DNA from: Phalacrocorax aristotelis | Taxonomy: Eukaryota; Chordata; Aves; Suliformes; Phalacrocoracidae | NCBI RefSeq assembly: GCF_949628215.1 | Contig: NW_027441371.1 | Coordinates: forward strand, 558,001 to 622,000 | Direction of reading: 5' to 3' | Length of the DNA: 64,000 bases | In this document: piece by piece, positions 55,396 to 64,000 of the stretch | Layout: every line of letters begins with the position of its first letter | How positions within the stretch are numbered: the first letter of the stretch is position 1 | Notes under the pieces: model-generated | Databases searched by the model: none | Told to the model about the DNA's origin: nothing | The model's input: the letters and a program-made list of their open reading frames with translations, nothing else | Made by a program: the position numbers and the translations under genes

Positions 55396-57679
55396 TATGA
55401 CTCCGTTGCTCCTTGCGTTTGTCTTTTGTTTTGGTTTTGAAGTAGCGTAGCAATGAGCAAAGGAGGCAAGTCGAGCAAGGCGAGTGGTGATTGGTGGGCT
55501 GAAGTAGCAGCTCTTCTGAGGTGTTGTGTTGCTGGGGAAGTTATAAGCAACGCGCGTTGTTCGGGTGTTACGGACGGCGGGCGAGGTGCCGTGTTCAGCT
55601 GCAAGTGACGTAGGCCGGGTGGGAGGCTGTCGAGGGAAAGGGGTGCAAGACGGGGATTGGTGCGGGCAGGCTGTGGCATCGGGCAGCATCTCAGGAGGTG
55701 CCTTTTCGCTTGGCTTTTTGCAGGTGCCGCTGGCAGGCTCGGAGCGGTGCTGCCGCATGCCTATGAGAGGTCTGAGAAGGTGGGGCAGTGGCCAGCATCT
55801 AAGACCAGAGAATGCTGTGGTCCGTCGTCGAGCTCTTCAGTTTTGTAGGTAACACGTGGGCCGTCTTTGGAACGGCGTATGAGCATTAGAAGTGAGCTGG
55901 GTAGTAATGAGGAAGTCATGGGGCGGTGATTTCTCACGAGCGTAACGGTAGTTTACTGTGTGTTCATACATTTGGTGCCACAAGCGATGACGGAAGCGGG
56001 GTGTGATGCTGGAATCTGTGCAGAGCAGGTGAGCCGATGGGCATGTTCGTTTTGATGAGGGGGGTGCTCTGGTAGAGATCTGTGTTGACCTGTGTGATAC
56101 TTATTGCTGGCCCTGGTGTTTTTTGGGTTTTTTTTTTTGTTTTTTTTTTTATTTTTTTTTCCACGTGATGAAGAGGCACCTGGCCACTGCGAGAATATCC
56201 TGGTTAGCTGGTGTGTTTCTTGTTGTGAAAGGATTCATAATCTGGCCCATCTGAAAGCCCCGCAGTGTGACTTTTGTTAGGAAGAGATTTTATAAAATTG
56301 AGATATTTCTTATTCAGTGAGGTTGCATTCTATGAACTTGCCATCAGAGTGCATCTTAGAGACAGTGTCTTTGTCAGCAGAACTCATCAGCACAAGACTT
56401 GCAAAGTATTGCTTTTTTTTTTTAAGATAAAAAAATCAATGGTCCTTGCGGAGATCCAAGCACAGCACATACTCCAGATGTTGATGGCATTGGTAGTGCT
56501 TGGGTTCCCAGTTGTAACAGTCGAGATACCATAAAAATACGGTTCCCCTGTATGCTTCGGTACAGCCGAACGCATTAGCAGGTCTGCCGGTCCTTCTTGG
56601 TAGCCCCGTGTATTGCAACACTGGGGATTTGATTTGCGTGTTTTTTTTGTTGTGGTATTTTTTTTCCCCAAAAAAAGTAAAACCGTATCGGGGATCTCTT
56701 CACGCACCGATTCTTCTGTCATAAATGAAAGTTTAAAAAAAGCTAACAGTGTCTGATTTACGACGTGACTTGCGCTGTTTCAGCTGTAACTGCCAAGCAG
56801 ATGTAGGGTACGATTTGTTAGGTGTACTTAAGCGCAGGTAGGTATTTGTTGTGAATATTTAATGAGGGGCGACTGAATGTTGGGGGGCGGGGGGGTTTCC
56901 TGCCGGTATTTTGAGGGAGCGCTCTTAAGTATTTTATTTCAGTCTCGCTTTCGACGCGCGTTTCCCTGGCAGTTCAGCAGCACCTCTTGGGCGGGGCAGC
57001 TGGGCGGACGTCCCTCCCGACTCCGTAACACGCCAAAACCCCCCAGTCACGTTGCTGCTGTGTATTTTGGAGATAGATAATCTTATGGCGGGCGTGAACG
57101 GCTGTGCGAGTTAAATGAACGCAGAAGGAAAATGGAAAGCTTTTATAGCCTAGACGCTCATATTGGATGTGCGTAAACACGCGCCCGCCTTCTCAGCACA
57201 AAGTGAATTACTGAGACTTATTCTTAATTTTTTACGTTACTCTTTCAAGTTTGACGCTTCACTTCAGGCTTCGTGGAGCCAGGCAGCAAGACGTGCGGCG
57301 GCAGGGCGAGGGCTGTAGCTGCTGCGGTGGATCTGTAAGCGGAGGTTCCGGTACAACTTTGCCCCGCAGCCTCACGGGGTTATCTCCCCGCAGCGGTGCC
57401 GTAAGGAAGGGATGAGACGTTTTCCAGCACCAGCCAGAGCGTTCAGTGTTACACGAAGAATCTGTTCAAAATGGTATCGGTTAGTCTTAATACTGTTTTC
57501 AAGTGTTCCAATCACTCTAGCTTTTAAAGGATGTGTTGTGTTTTGAGATGACCTGTTTGCCTAGGATCTTGCTGCGGCTCAATTTCCTTCCTATCCCTTA
57601 GGCTGACTGAGCTCCTCCGTCTTCTTCTGTGCTATTTTATTAACGTGCTGAAATATAGTTTGGGATTTCTGTTTTTCAG
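55396..57679 (+). other. Noncoding flank with T-runs
   Basis: No gene or recognised transposon apart from the possible tail of duplication copy 2 at 55880-55930. Contains a long T-rich tract at 56118-56160, further T or A runs at 56409-56431 and 56641-56676, and a G-run at 56881-56895. The short open frames lack support. Confidence 0.35.
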
Positions 57680-57758
57680 ATGTCTTCTAAGTGTCTCGTG
57701 ATGCTCAAGAGATGCCCCCCGGCCCGGGTTTGCCTGCTGGTCGTTAAGCGTGGTGAAG
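57680..57758 (+). other. Candidate exon (79 nt)
   Basis: TTTCTGTTTTTCAG precedes ATGTCTTCTAAG, and GGTGAAG|GTAAGG ends it. The ATG frame gives SSKCLVMLKRCPPARVCLLV. It is not in phase with the upstream candidate exons if entered with two split bases. It could be a separate first coding exon or chance. Confidence 0.3.
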
Positions 57759-58161
57759 GTAAGGGGCCATCCCTCTGCCTGGAGGCTCCCGGCTCTGTCT
57801 CCAGCAGGTGCCCCGCAGGTGCGGCCGCAAGGGCTGCCTGGAGGGGAGAGTCGGGGCCCCCAGGGACCGGGGCTGTTTGTTGCCCCAGGGAGCCCGTCCC
57901 AGAGCGGTAACAGAGTGGGAGCATGGCCGAGCAGAGCCTGAGAGAGATGTGACACTGTCCTCTGGCACGCTCCCGCTCCGCTGTGGGGTGGCCGCCAGCC
58001 TGCGGACAGGGGCTGGGGGGGCTGCCCCACCTTTTAGATATTAGCAGAGCTCCCCTTTTTTGGGGGGGTGGGTGGGGTGGGTGTGTGTACCTTTGTAAAT
58101 GACACTATTAATGAGCTGCAGGTTGGAGCAGATTCCCTTGTTTAGTGCCCTTCTTGGGGTT
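57759..58161 (+). other. GC-rich flank, no gene seen
   Basis: GC-rich with alternative open frames but no recognisable product. A T7G7 run followed by GTGGGTGGGGTGGGTGTGTG lies at 58054-58087. Confidence 0.35.
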
Positions 58162-58216
58162 GAATCACAGATTCTTAGGTTGGAAGGGACCTCAGGGATC
58201 ACCTAGTCCAACCTTA
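58162..58216 (-). mobile_element. CR1-type LINE fragment (3' end)
   Basis: AATCACAGATTCTTAGGTTGG, GGGACCTCAGGGATCACCTAG and TCCAACCTTA together resemble the conserved 3' region of avian CR1 in antisense. The fragment is interrupted by the LTR at 58217, so the rest would lie beyond the window if the ERV inserted into it. Confidence 0.6.
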
Positions 58217-58593
58217 TGTCATAAATTGAGACCACAATGGATCATAATCCAATTAGAATTTTATTAATTGTAGCAAGTAGAATATGAGCAAATACAGCGC
58301 TGGACGGCAGGGGCGTCTGCGCTCCGCCAACTGCCGTACTGAGCAGTTCAAACAGTCTCTCTTTATACATCTTTACTTCCATGTTCAATGAGATAGTGGA
58401 GGTACTTTTCGCATGCTTCAGTTGTTGTTAGGGGGTCGTTTCCTGCTTCCTGGTGATATGGGGTTGCTTGTCTTATCTCTGTCGATAAGTTTGGTTATCT
58501 TGCATAAGCACGCCTGGGAGGTATTCTTCGCATGCTTTACATTGAGCTTTAACATAAGTCTTAATAAACAATACCTTAGTTCAGTTTCTCACA
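58217..58593 (-). repeat. 3' LTR of ERV-2
   Basis: 377 bp. On the minus strand it begins TGTGAGAAACTGAACTAAGG and ends AATTTATGACA. TATAAA lies at 58362-58367 and AATAAA near 58258-58264 (both minus). The flank CTTA (58213-58216) would be the right-hand target duplication if it is 4 bp; its partner is outside the window. Confidence 0.88.
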
Positions 58594-58612
58594 ATCCCCC
58601 CTTTTTCTTTTT
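58594..58612 (-). other. Polypurine tract of ERV-2
   Basis: On the minus strand AAAGAAAAAGGGGGGAT sits directly before the LTR TGTGAG start. Confidence 0.8.
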
Positions 58613-58628
58613 ATCCTATTATTGTTTA

Positions 58629-58949
58629 TTAGACACTACTTTCATTTTCGGCACTGCAGGCAAATCTTCTTCCACAATTCCGACATTTATCATAACACTC
58701 ACAAGGTAATATCTCACAATTACAATCATAGTTCTTATGTGGCATAATGCATTCACAACAATCGTCATCTTCATTAATAGATACACTCTTATATTTTGCT
58801 TCAGACCTTGTAGTCAAAATAAGCAATTTAGCTGGGTCAAACCGTTCTTTAATAAAATGTAAAATACAGCGTAATATACAAGGTCTAAATATAAGTCCCA
58901 GAATCAACATAATAAGCGGTCCTGCTAAAGCAGACAACAAAGTGGTTAG
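58629..58949 (-). pseudogene. env: ERV-2 env, segment after the in-frame stop (membrane anchor and Cys-rich tail)
   Basis: Open in exactly the env frame immediately after the TAG at 58950-58952 and closed by TAA at 58629-58631. It begins with a hydrophobic anchor (GPLIMLILGLIF). About 60 residues further is a tail with many cysteines (DCCECIMPHKNYDCNCEILP followed by CECYDKC and CRNCG). Gammaretroviral tails are usually short and not Cys-rich, so this is unusual. It would not be made as part of Env unless the TAG were bypassed. Confidence 0.75.
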
Positions 58950-60761
58950 CTAAGGTGAAACATTAAACCAGCTTTCATACCATAACTTGCCCGCTTCACG
59001 ATCTTTTTTACGTTGTTCTAACCTTTTCCGGAGTTCAGACATGGTGTCTTGGATTACTCCCGTATGGTCAGCAAATGAACAACATTCTTCATTGAGAGCT
59101 ACGCATAACCTTCCTTCCTTTAAGAACAATAGGTCTAATCCTCTCCTATTTTGCAGCACCACTTCTGATAAAGATTTTACTGAAGTGGCTAAATTTTGAA
59201 TAGATTGCTCTATTTTTGCTAAATCCTCATCTACAGCCATCTGCAAATTTTGCAACTCCTGACCTTTTACCAGGGAGGCTATGCCTGTACTTGCTCCAAC
59301 TCCACCCGCTATCAGCAGTGTAGCTAGGGTTACTGCCGTAATTGGCTCTCGTTTTTGTCTATTCAGGTTTCCTTCAAAGTGGCGTAGCACCTCCTCAGAG
59401 GTGTGATAGATTAGGCGAGGAACAATAATCACCTGTATGCAAAACTGAGATTCATTAAACACATTCAAGGATAGGCAAGGCGTTATTCCGATGTCTGAAC
59501 AAACCCATTTAGCTCCTGGTGTCGGGATAGCCCATTTGTCCTTTTTATTTTTGTGTTTCTCTATATTGGTGTTAGTGACTATTCGGCTGCACAAAGGCTG
59601 ATACTTTTCGGGCACTGTGCCTATACATTTTCCCTGACCCGTTACTAATTGAATAGTAATTCCTTGCGTATGATTCTTCTGGTCATCCCATTGACATTTT
59701 TGTGGGTTTAAACCATTAGACCATCGAATCATACCTGGTTTTCCAACTGCCTCAAAATATGGTGGTCTAATATTATAACATAACCAGCATTTTTCAGTTA
59801 AATTTGGTTTGCTTTCATTAAGGGCACGATAAGAGGCTTGCATTAGATTCCATAAGGGGTCCTTGGGTTCTGACAACTCTAGATCTCTGGATAAAGAGAA
59901 TTCAGTCACAGCATCATTAGTTGTTTTCGAAGGAGAGCCTGAGGAAGGGGTTATGACAATTACGGGGGCCATCTTTTCTTCAGAGGAAGTGAGCGGATTC
60001 AGGACCAGATTTGGTCCTATTGGCAAAGGATCGTGGGGCATCGGTTTCTTCATAATTTGAAAAATACCCCCTCTATCTACACCTTGTTCGTAATATCTAA
60101 TTCTCCAAAATTTTCCTACAAGCCAGAAGTCCTGACTAGGATCTTTTATGGTTATATTAATGCCTGTACATCTAATATCTTTATGATTACATGTATCATT
60201 ATAGTAACTATCTGTGTAGCTCCAATTTCTCTTTTGACATATTTGTGGTGACCATTTGATTTCTAGATTTTGATCTCCAGATGCAGACCATTCAGAGGCC
60301 CATGTTTCGCATCCCCAGTATGCACAATAATAATGGTCTGGACGATTACAGTATGATTTACCAGGGTTCGATGCTGGGCATATATAAATTGGCTTGCAAT
60401 TCTTATCCATTTCTCCATCGATTAAGTAACGCAAACTTATATTGAAACTAACTGTTCCTCCCTCCATAATTTGTGCTTGGATTGGCTTATTTGGATATTG
60501 TATGTTTGTTATTGTCCAATTCATGGGTTTATGAGGGTTTCCTTTTCCATTTGTTTGGGCTATTATCGATAATAAAACTAACGATATACCAGGAAAAAGG
60601 GTGTCTGTCAATTTTTCCAATTTAAGTACACTTTTACCAGTCTTGGGGAAGTTCGACCATAGCTGCTCTTGCGCCTCATTGTTCTGGTTCTTTTCTCCAC
60701 AGTTTGTTCCTCCTCTGCCTCGCCCGTCGACTCGGTTGCTTCGAGCCACGGGGTGTACCAT
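58950..60761 (-). pseudogene. env: ERV-2 envelope, truncated before the membrane anchor (603 aa)
   Basis: Starts at ATG 60761 with a long polar leader and a hydrophobic signal-like stretch at about 51-70. The surface subunit has multiple N-glycosylation sites and CWLC at 325-328. The furin-type site RQKR is at 468-471, followed by a hydrophobic Ala/Gly-rich fusion-peptide-like segment (about 472-492). Heptads follow, then LQNRRGLDLLF (536-546) and the CX6CC of the transmembrane subunit (C553, C560, C561). The frame ends at TAG 58950-58952, just before the anchor. As it stands the product would lack an anchor; the anchor-coding segment follows in the same frame. Otherwise the frame is uninterrupted. 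Confidence 0.9.
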
Positions 60762-60987
60762 CTTCTTGGCAGCAAGGGAAATCTTCAGGAGAACAGCTGT
60801 TTCAGGCTTTCTGCCTGTTTATATAGGCTTCCCACTTTGCAGCTTTAACTAATGAGACTAAGCAAGACACAGCTAGTACTTCCCTTCTGCACTTTGTAGC
60901 CAAAATTTCAACCACAAAGGGGATTGATTCGTTGGAATGGTAACAATAATACTAAGGGTTTATTCCTTTGGCAAAACTTTCCACCAT
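60762..60987 (-). other. ERV-2 spacer between accessory frame and env
   Basis: About 225 bp with no long frame on the minus strand. It may hold the env splice acceptor and leader sequences, but none can be fixed by eye. Confidence 0.4.
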
Positions 60988-61395
60988 TCATGGGATCCTC
61001 GAATAATTTCTTGTTCCGACTCTAATTGTTTTTAATTTCCACTCAGTGAGAGTTCTTTGGATTTTCCAACACTGTGTGTAAACTCCTGTCGGAGGGTATC
61101 CATATTCACAGTGTGTCCACCATTTATCCTGGCATACCTTACACTTGCAACGAGCAAATGGATAACAATCGCAGTTCAAATGATTGCATCTAATTTGTAT
61201 ATCTAAAGTGCTTATTAGCTTTTCCTCTATATTTAATATTGTGTTACTACATAAGTTTAGCAATTTCCTTCAACACACTTCGTACGCTTCCATATATAAT
61301 AGATTAAAAAAGGTAATTATAGCAAATATAAACAGCAATATACACTTTATACCAAAAGGTAATGCGGCAAAATAATCAACTAAAGTTCTTATCAT
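60988..61395 (-). pseudogene. ERV-2 Cys-rich accessory reading frame between pol and env, stop-interrupted
   Basis: From ATG at 61395 a 41-codon frame encodes a hydrophobic peptide (core IKCILLFIFAIITFF). It stops at TGA 61272-61270. The same frame then continues open for about 93 codons to 60988, with no ATG of its own. The second part has a cysteine cluster (RCNHLNCDCYPFARCKCKVC, then TQC). The layout, hydrophobic segment then CxC-rich domain, echoes the env tail. Standard gammaretroviruses have no gene here. It could be an accessory gene, a duplicate of the env tail, or a chance frame. Confidence 0.5.
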
Positions 61396-61447
61396 TACGT
61401 TATCTTTTCAGAGTTATCTTGGTGTCACCTGGAGTACTGATTACTTT
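61396..61447 (-). other. ERV-2 pol-accessory junction
   Basis: Short noncoding stretch of about 50 bp between the pol TGA (61448-61450) and the ATG at 61395. Confidence 0.5.
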
Positions 61448-64000
61448 TCAGTAGGGTCTCGTCACTGGGCCTTTAATGCGACTGGCATGAGTCCATCCAC
61501 GCTCAGCAGTCCGGACAGCTGTTTCTGTTGTAAGCAAAACAAGATAAGGTCCCTCCCAATTGGGTTTTAGGGTTTCTTCTTTCCACGTTTTAACCAATAT
61601 CCAGTCCCCAGGTTTAAAATTGTGAATTTTTAAGTCCAATGGGGGTCGTTGCACAATTAGTCCATGTTCCCAAAGCTTGTTACGATGTTCTGCTAATTGT
61701 GAAACATATTCATTAATCACATGATCTCGAATTAAAACATTTGTTTGTGGACTTTCGATTCTATAGGGCATTCCATACACCAGTTCAAACGCTGATATCC
61801 CTACATCTGCTCGGGGCCTGGTTCTGAGAATTAATAGTGCCATGGGTAGGCACTTAACCCATGATAATTTGGTTTCTATCATTAATTTAGTCAAAATAGT
61901 TTTGATTTCTCCGTTCATCCTTTCAACTTTTCCCGAACTTTGTGGATGCCATGGCGTATGATATTCCCACTTAATACCTAAACTTCTTGTTAGATTTCTA
62001 ACAATTTTTGACACAAAGTGTGTTCCTCTGTCTGAATCGATTACATCGGGTACTCCATATCGAGATATAATATGTTCAAGTAATACCTTAGTAACTTGGT
62101 TAGCAGTTGCTTTAGAGGTAGGAAAAGCCTCAACATAATGTGTTAAATGATCCACCATCACTAATAAATATTTGTAACGCCCTACCCTGGGTAGTTCAGT
62201 AAAATCCACTTGTATGTGTGAGAAAGGTCTGTATGCTGGGGAACGTCCTCCAAGAGGTTTTCGTCTCATGTTGTTTCGATTAACCTTTTGACAGGTCTCG
62301 CAGGCTGCAGTGACTGCCTTTGCTATGTTATATACGCTTATACAGGCAAACTGTTGATTGAAATGATCAACTAACGCCTGGGTTCCCCAGTGTGTTTTAC
62401 TGTGTATTTTTGAAAAGATTTCGAGTGCTATGCCCTTCGGCAAGACTTCTCTCCCATCTGGCAATATGTACTTACCATCTTGTTCCTTAGCTCCCATTTG
62501 TTCTAGTTTTTCCTTTTCTGCAGACTCAAAACTCAAATTATTACTAACAGGTACTTGCTGCATAGTCAAAATCGTACTATAATTGCCTGCTACTCGTTTT
62601 GCTTCTGTATCAGCTGCATTATTTCCTCTAACTTGATAACTCGTGCCTCGCTGGTGTCTCTTTATATGTACAACTGCTATTTTATTTGGTATTTTCAATG
62701 CCCCCAGAACTCGCCAAATTAATTCTGGGTGTATCAGTTCTTTTCCCTGTGAGTTAACAAATCCTCTCTCCTCCCATATTTTCCCAAAGGTATGTACTAC
62801 TCCGAACGCATAGCGTGAGTCTGTATATATAGTTCCATCCTTTCCCTTCAGTGACACTAAGGCTTTCCACAATGCGTACAGCTCACAGGCTTGAGCCGAC
62901 CAGCTGGCACTCAGGGGGCCCGATTCTATTGTCTTAAATTCTCCTTTATCCAACTTAATGATGGCATACCCTGACAATCGTTTACCTTCCACTATTCGAG
63001 ATGACCCATCTATAAAAATTATTTCTCCATGTTGTAATTCCTCTTCTTCTAGATCTGGTCGAATTCGTGTTTGTTGTTCAATCGTTTGAAGACAATCGTG
63101 TATTAACTCAGTACTTTCCCCTGGGTATAAAAATTCTGCAGGGTTAACCGCTCTGACAGTCCTTAGGGACAGTTTTGGAGATTCTATGAGTATTCCCTCA
63201 TACTTTAGTAGTCGGCTATCTGTAAGCCATTTTTCTGCTTTTTGTTGAAGCACCCCCCTTATGTTATGAGGCGCATATAGGACAACTTCCCCATTGAAGG
63301 TAATACGATTCGTTTCTTCAAGTAATAAGGCAGCAGCAACAACGATTTGTAAACAACTTGGCCAACCCCTGCTCACAGGATCCAACAGCTTTGATAAGTA
63401 TGCTACTGGTTTCTTTTGTCCCGCCCATTCCTGAGTTAATACTCCGAATGCTGTTCCTTCATATATGTTAACGAATAAATGGAATGGCCGCTTTAGATCT
63501 GGGAGGCTTAAAACCGGTGCTTGACTTAACTCCCTTTTGAGGCTGATAAACTGATCTTGATCCTGAGGGGTCCACTTGGGTATTTTGTCTTTAGACAGTT
63601 GTTCATACAAGAATTTAACTTTAAAGCTGTAATTCTCTATCCATTGTCTACAATACCCAAATAGCCCTAATGCTTGTCGAATTTGCCTCTTAGTGACAGG
63701 CATAGGTAATTCCAGAATTCCCTTAATGCGCTCCGGATCCAATATCTTCTTGCCGTTAAACAAATAATGCCCCAAATATTTCACTTTTTCCTCCACAAAT
63801 TGTAACTTTTCTTGTGATACCCGTAGTCCCTGTTGTGCAAAAAAGTTTAGAAGTCGAATGGTTTCTTTTCTTACATCTTTCTTATTATTCCCTGCTATGA
63901 GTAGATCATCTACATACTGTAACAGCACATTTCCCGTTTGTACCTGGTATTCTTTTAAGATCTCTTCCAGGGCCTGTCCAAACAGGTTAGGGGACTCAGT
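61448..64000 (-). CDS. pol: ERV-2 Pol, partial (reverse transcriptase C-part, RNase H, integrase)
   Basis: Open from the right edge; the frame runs through TESPNLFGQALEEILKEYQ (63944-64000) into the catalytic YVDD, so the beginning lies outside. With residue 1 at 63928: YVDD 5-8; RNase H D307 in FIDGS, E349, D370 in YTDSR and D440; integrase zinc ligands H509, H513, C543 and C546; catalytic D575, D633 and E669 (35 residues between the last two). The C-terminal WEGPYLVLL fits the gammaretroviral integrase GPY/F domain. All visible catalytic residues are kept and no frame break is seen. It ends at TGA 61448-61450. Confidence 0.93.
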   Translation of the reverse strand, partial: TESPNLFGQALEEILKEYQVQTGNVLLQYVDDLLIAGNNKKDVRKETIRLLNFFAQQGLRVSQEKLQFVEEKVKYLGHYLFNGKKILDPERIKGILELPMPVTKRQIRQALGLFGYCRQWIENYSFKVKFLYEQLSKDKIPKWTPQDQDQFISLKRELSQAPVLSLPDLKRPFHLFVNIYEGTAFGVLTQEWAGQKKPVAYLSKLLDPVSRGWPSCLQIVVAAALLLEETNRITFNGEVVLYAPHNIRGVLQQKAEKWLTDSRLLKYEGILIESPKLSLRTVRAVNPAEFLYPGESTELIHDCLQTIEQQTRIRPDLEEEELQHGEIIFIDGSSRIVEGKRLSGYAIIKLDKGEFKTIESGPLSASWSAQACELYALWKALVSLKGKDGTIYTDSRYAFGVVHTFGKIWEERGFVNSQGKELIHPELIWRVLGALKIPNKIAVVHIKRHQRGTSYQVRGNNAADTEAKRVAGNYSTILTMQQVPVSNNLSFESAEKEKLEQMGAKEQDGKYILPDGREVLPKGIALEIFSKIHSKTHWGTQALVDHFNQQFACISVYNIAKAVTAACETCQKVNRNNMRRKPLGGRSPAYRPFSHIQVDFTELPRVGRYKYLLVMVDHLTHYVEAFPTSKATANQVTKVLLEHIISRYGVPDVIDSDRGTHFVSKIVRNLTRSLGIKWEYHTPWHPQSSGKVERMNGEIKTILTKLMIETKLSWVKCLPMALLILRTRPRADVGISAFELVYGMPYRIESPQTNVLIRDHVINEYVSQLAEHRNKLWEHGLIVQRPPLDLKIHNFKPGDWILVKTWKEETLKPNWEGPYLVLLTTETAVRTAERGWTHASRIKGPVTRPY

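Larger units (their letters stand above)
58217..64000 (-). mobile_element. Gammaretrovirus-like endogenous retrovirus (ERV-2), 3' part
   Basis: On the minus strand, from the right edge: pol (cut by the window), a short inter-genic region with a Cys-rich frame, env, polypurine tract and 3' LTR. Env has a CWLC motif, RQKR cleavage site and CX6CC; integrase ends in a WEGPY domain. These are gammaretroviral (class I) features. In-frame stops in env and in the accessory frame mark it as a defective copy. Gag and the 5' LTR lie outside the window. Confidence 0.93.

Noticed and set aside
1..64000. tRNA, rRNA or bacterial operon features
   Set aside because: None seen. The only tRNA-related sequence is the retroviral primer site at 45966.

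Overview
The window is vertebrate nuclear DNA, almost certainly from a bird. The evidence is an avian-style CR1 3'-end fragment, LTRs of the avian family whose 5' end reads TGTGCTGGTTTTGGC, an env-less avian ERV with a lysine-tRNA primer site, a gammaretrovirus-like ERV, and CpG-island promoters with splice-like exon borders. Nothing looks bacterial. The density of recent ERVs and tandem amplification would suit a W chromosome, a germline-restricted chromosome, or subtelomeric or microchromosomal DNA, but the sequence alone cannot decide between these.

Region 1 (1-42407) is a head-to-tail macrosatellite that enters from the left edge. Unit starts, at a shared anchor, are 1, 3065, 6126, 9189, 12235, 15281, 20438, 25595, 30691, 33756 and 38915 (U1-U11). 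Six units are short (3046-3065 bp: U1-U5, U9). Five are long (about 5.1-5.2 kb: U6, U7, U8, U10, U11), and U11 is truncated. Every unit has a strongly pyrimidine-biased minisatellite body on the + strand and an antisense LTR called LTR-B here. All units except truncated U11 also carry a second antisense solo LTR, LTR-A. Long units add about 2.1 kb holding the rest of LTR-B, a CpG island, a 62-bp minisatellite whose every copy carries a ZNF143/Staf-type site, and a phase-consistent candidate spliced ORF of 194 codons. Short units look like deletion derivatives of long ones, because their LTR-B is cut exactly at the junction.

Region 2 (42408-45460 and 51984-58161) is single-copy flank. It begins with a diverged partial copy of the long unit's coding segment and contains exon-like blocks with good splice signals, which may be the downstream part of the gene whose 5' end was amplified. 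I do not recognise the product.

Region 3 (45461-51983) is a complete, apparently recent ERV. It has LTRs indistinguishable by eye, a 5-bp target duplication, a lysine-tRNA primer site, an open gag, and a pol open in the same frame after one UAG. There is no env. It sits just downstream of a candidate splice donor in the host flank.

Region 4 (58217-64000, minus strand) is the 3' part of a second ERV of gammaretroviral type: LTR, env with an in-frame stop before the membrane anchor, a stop-interrupted Cys-rich reading frame between env and pol, and pol running off the right edge. It is inserted at a CR1 fragment.
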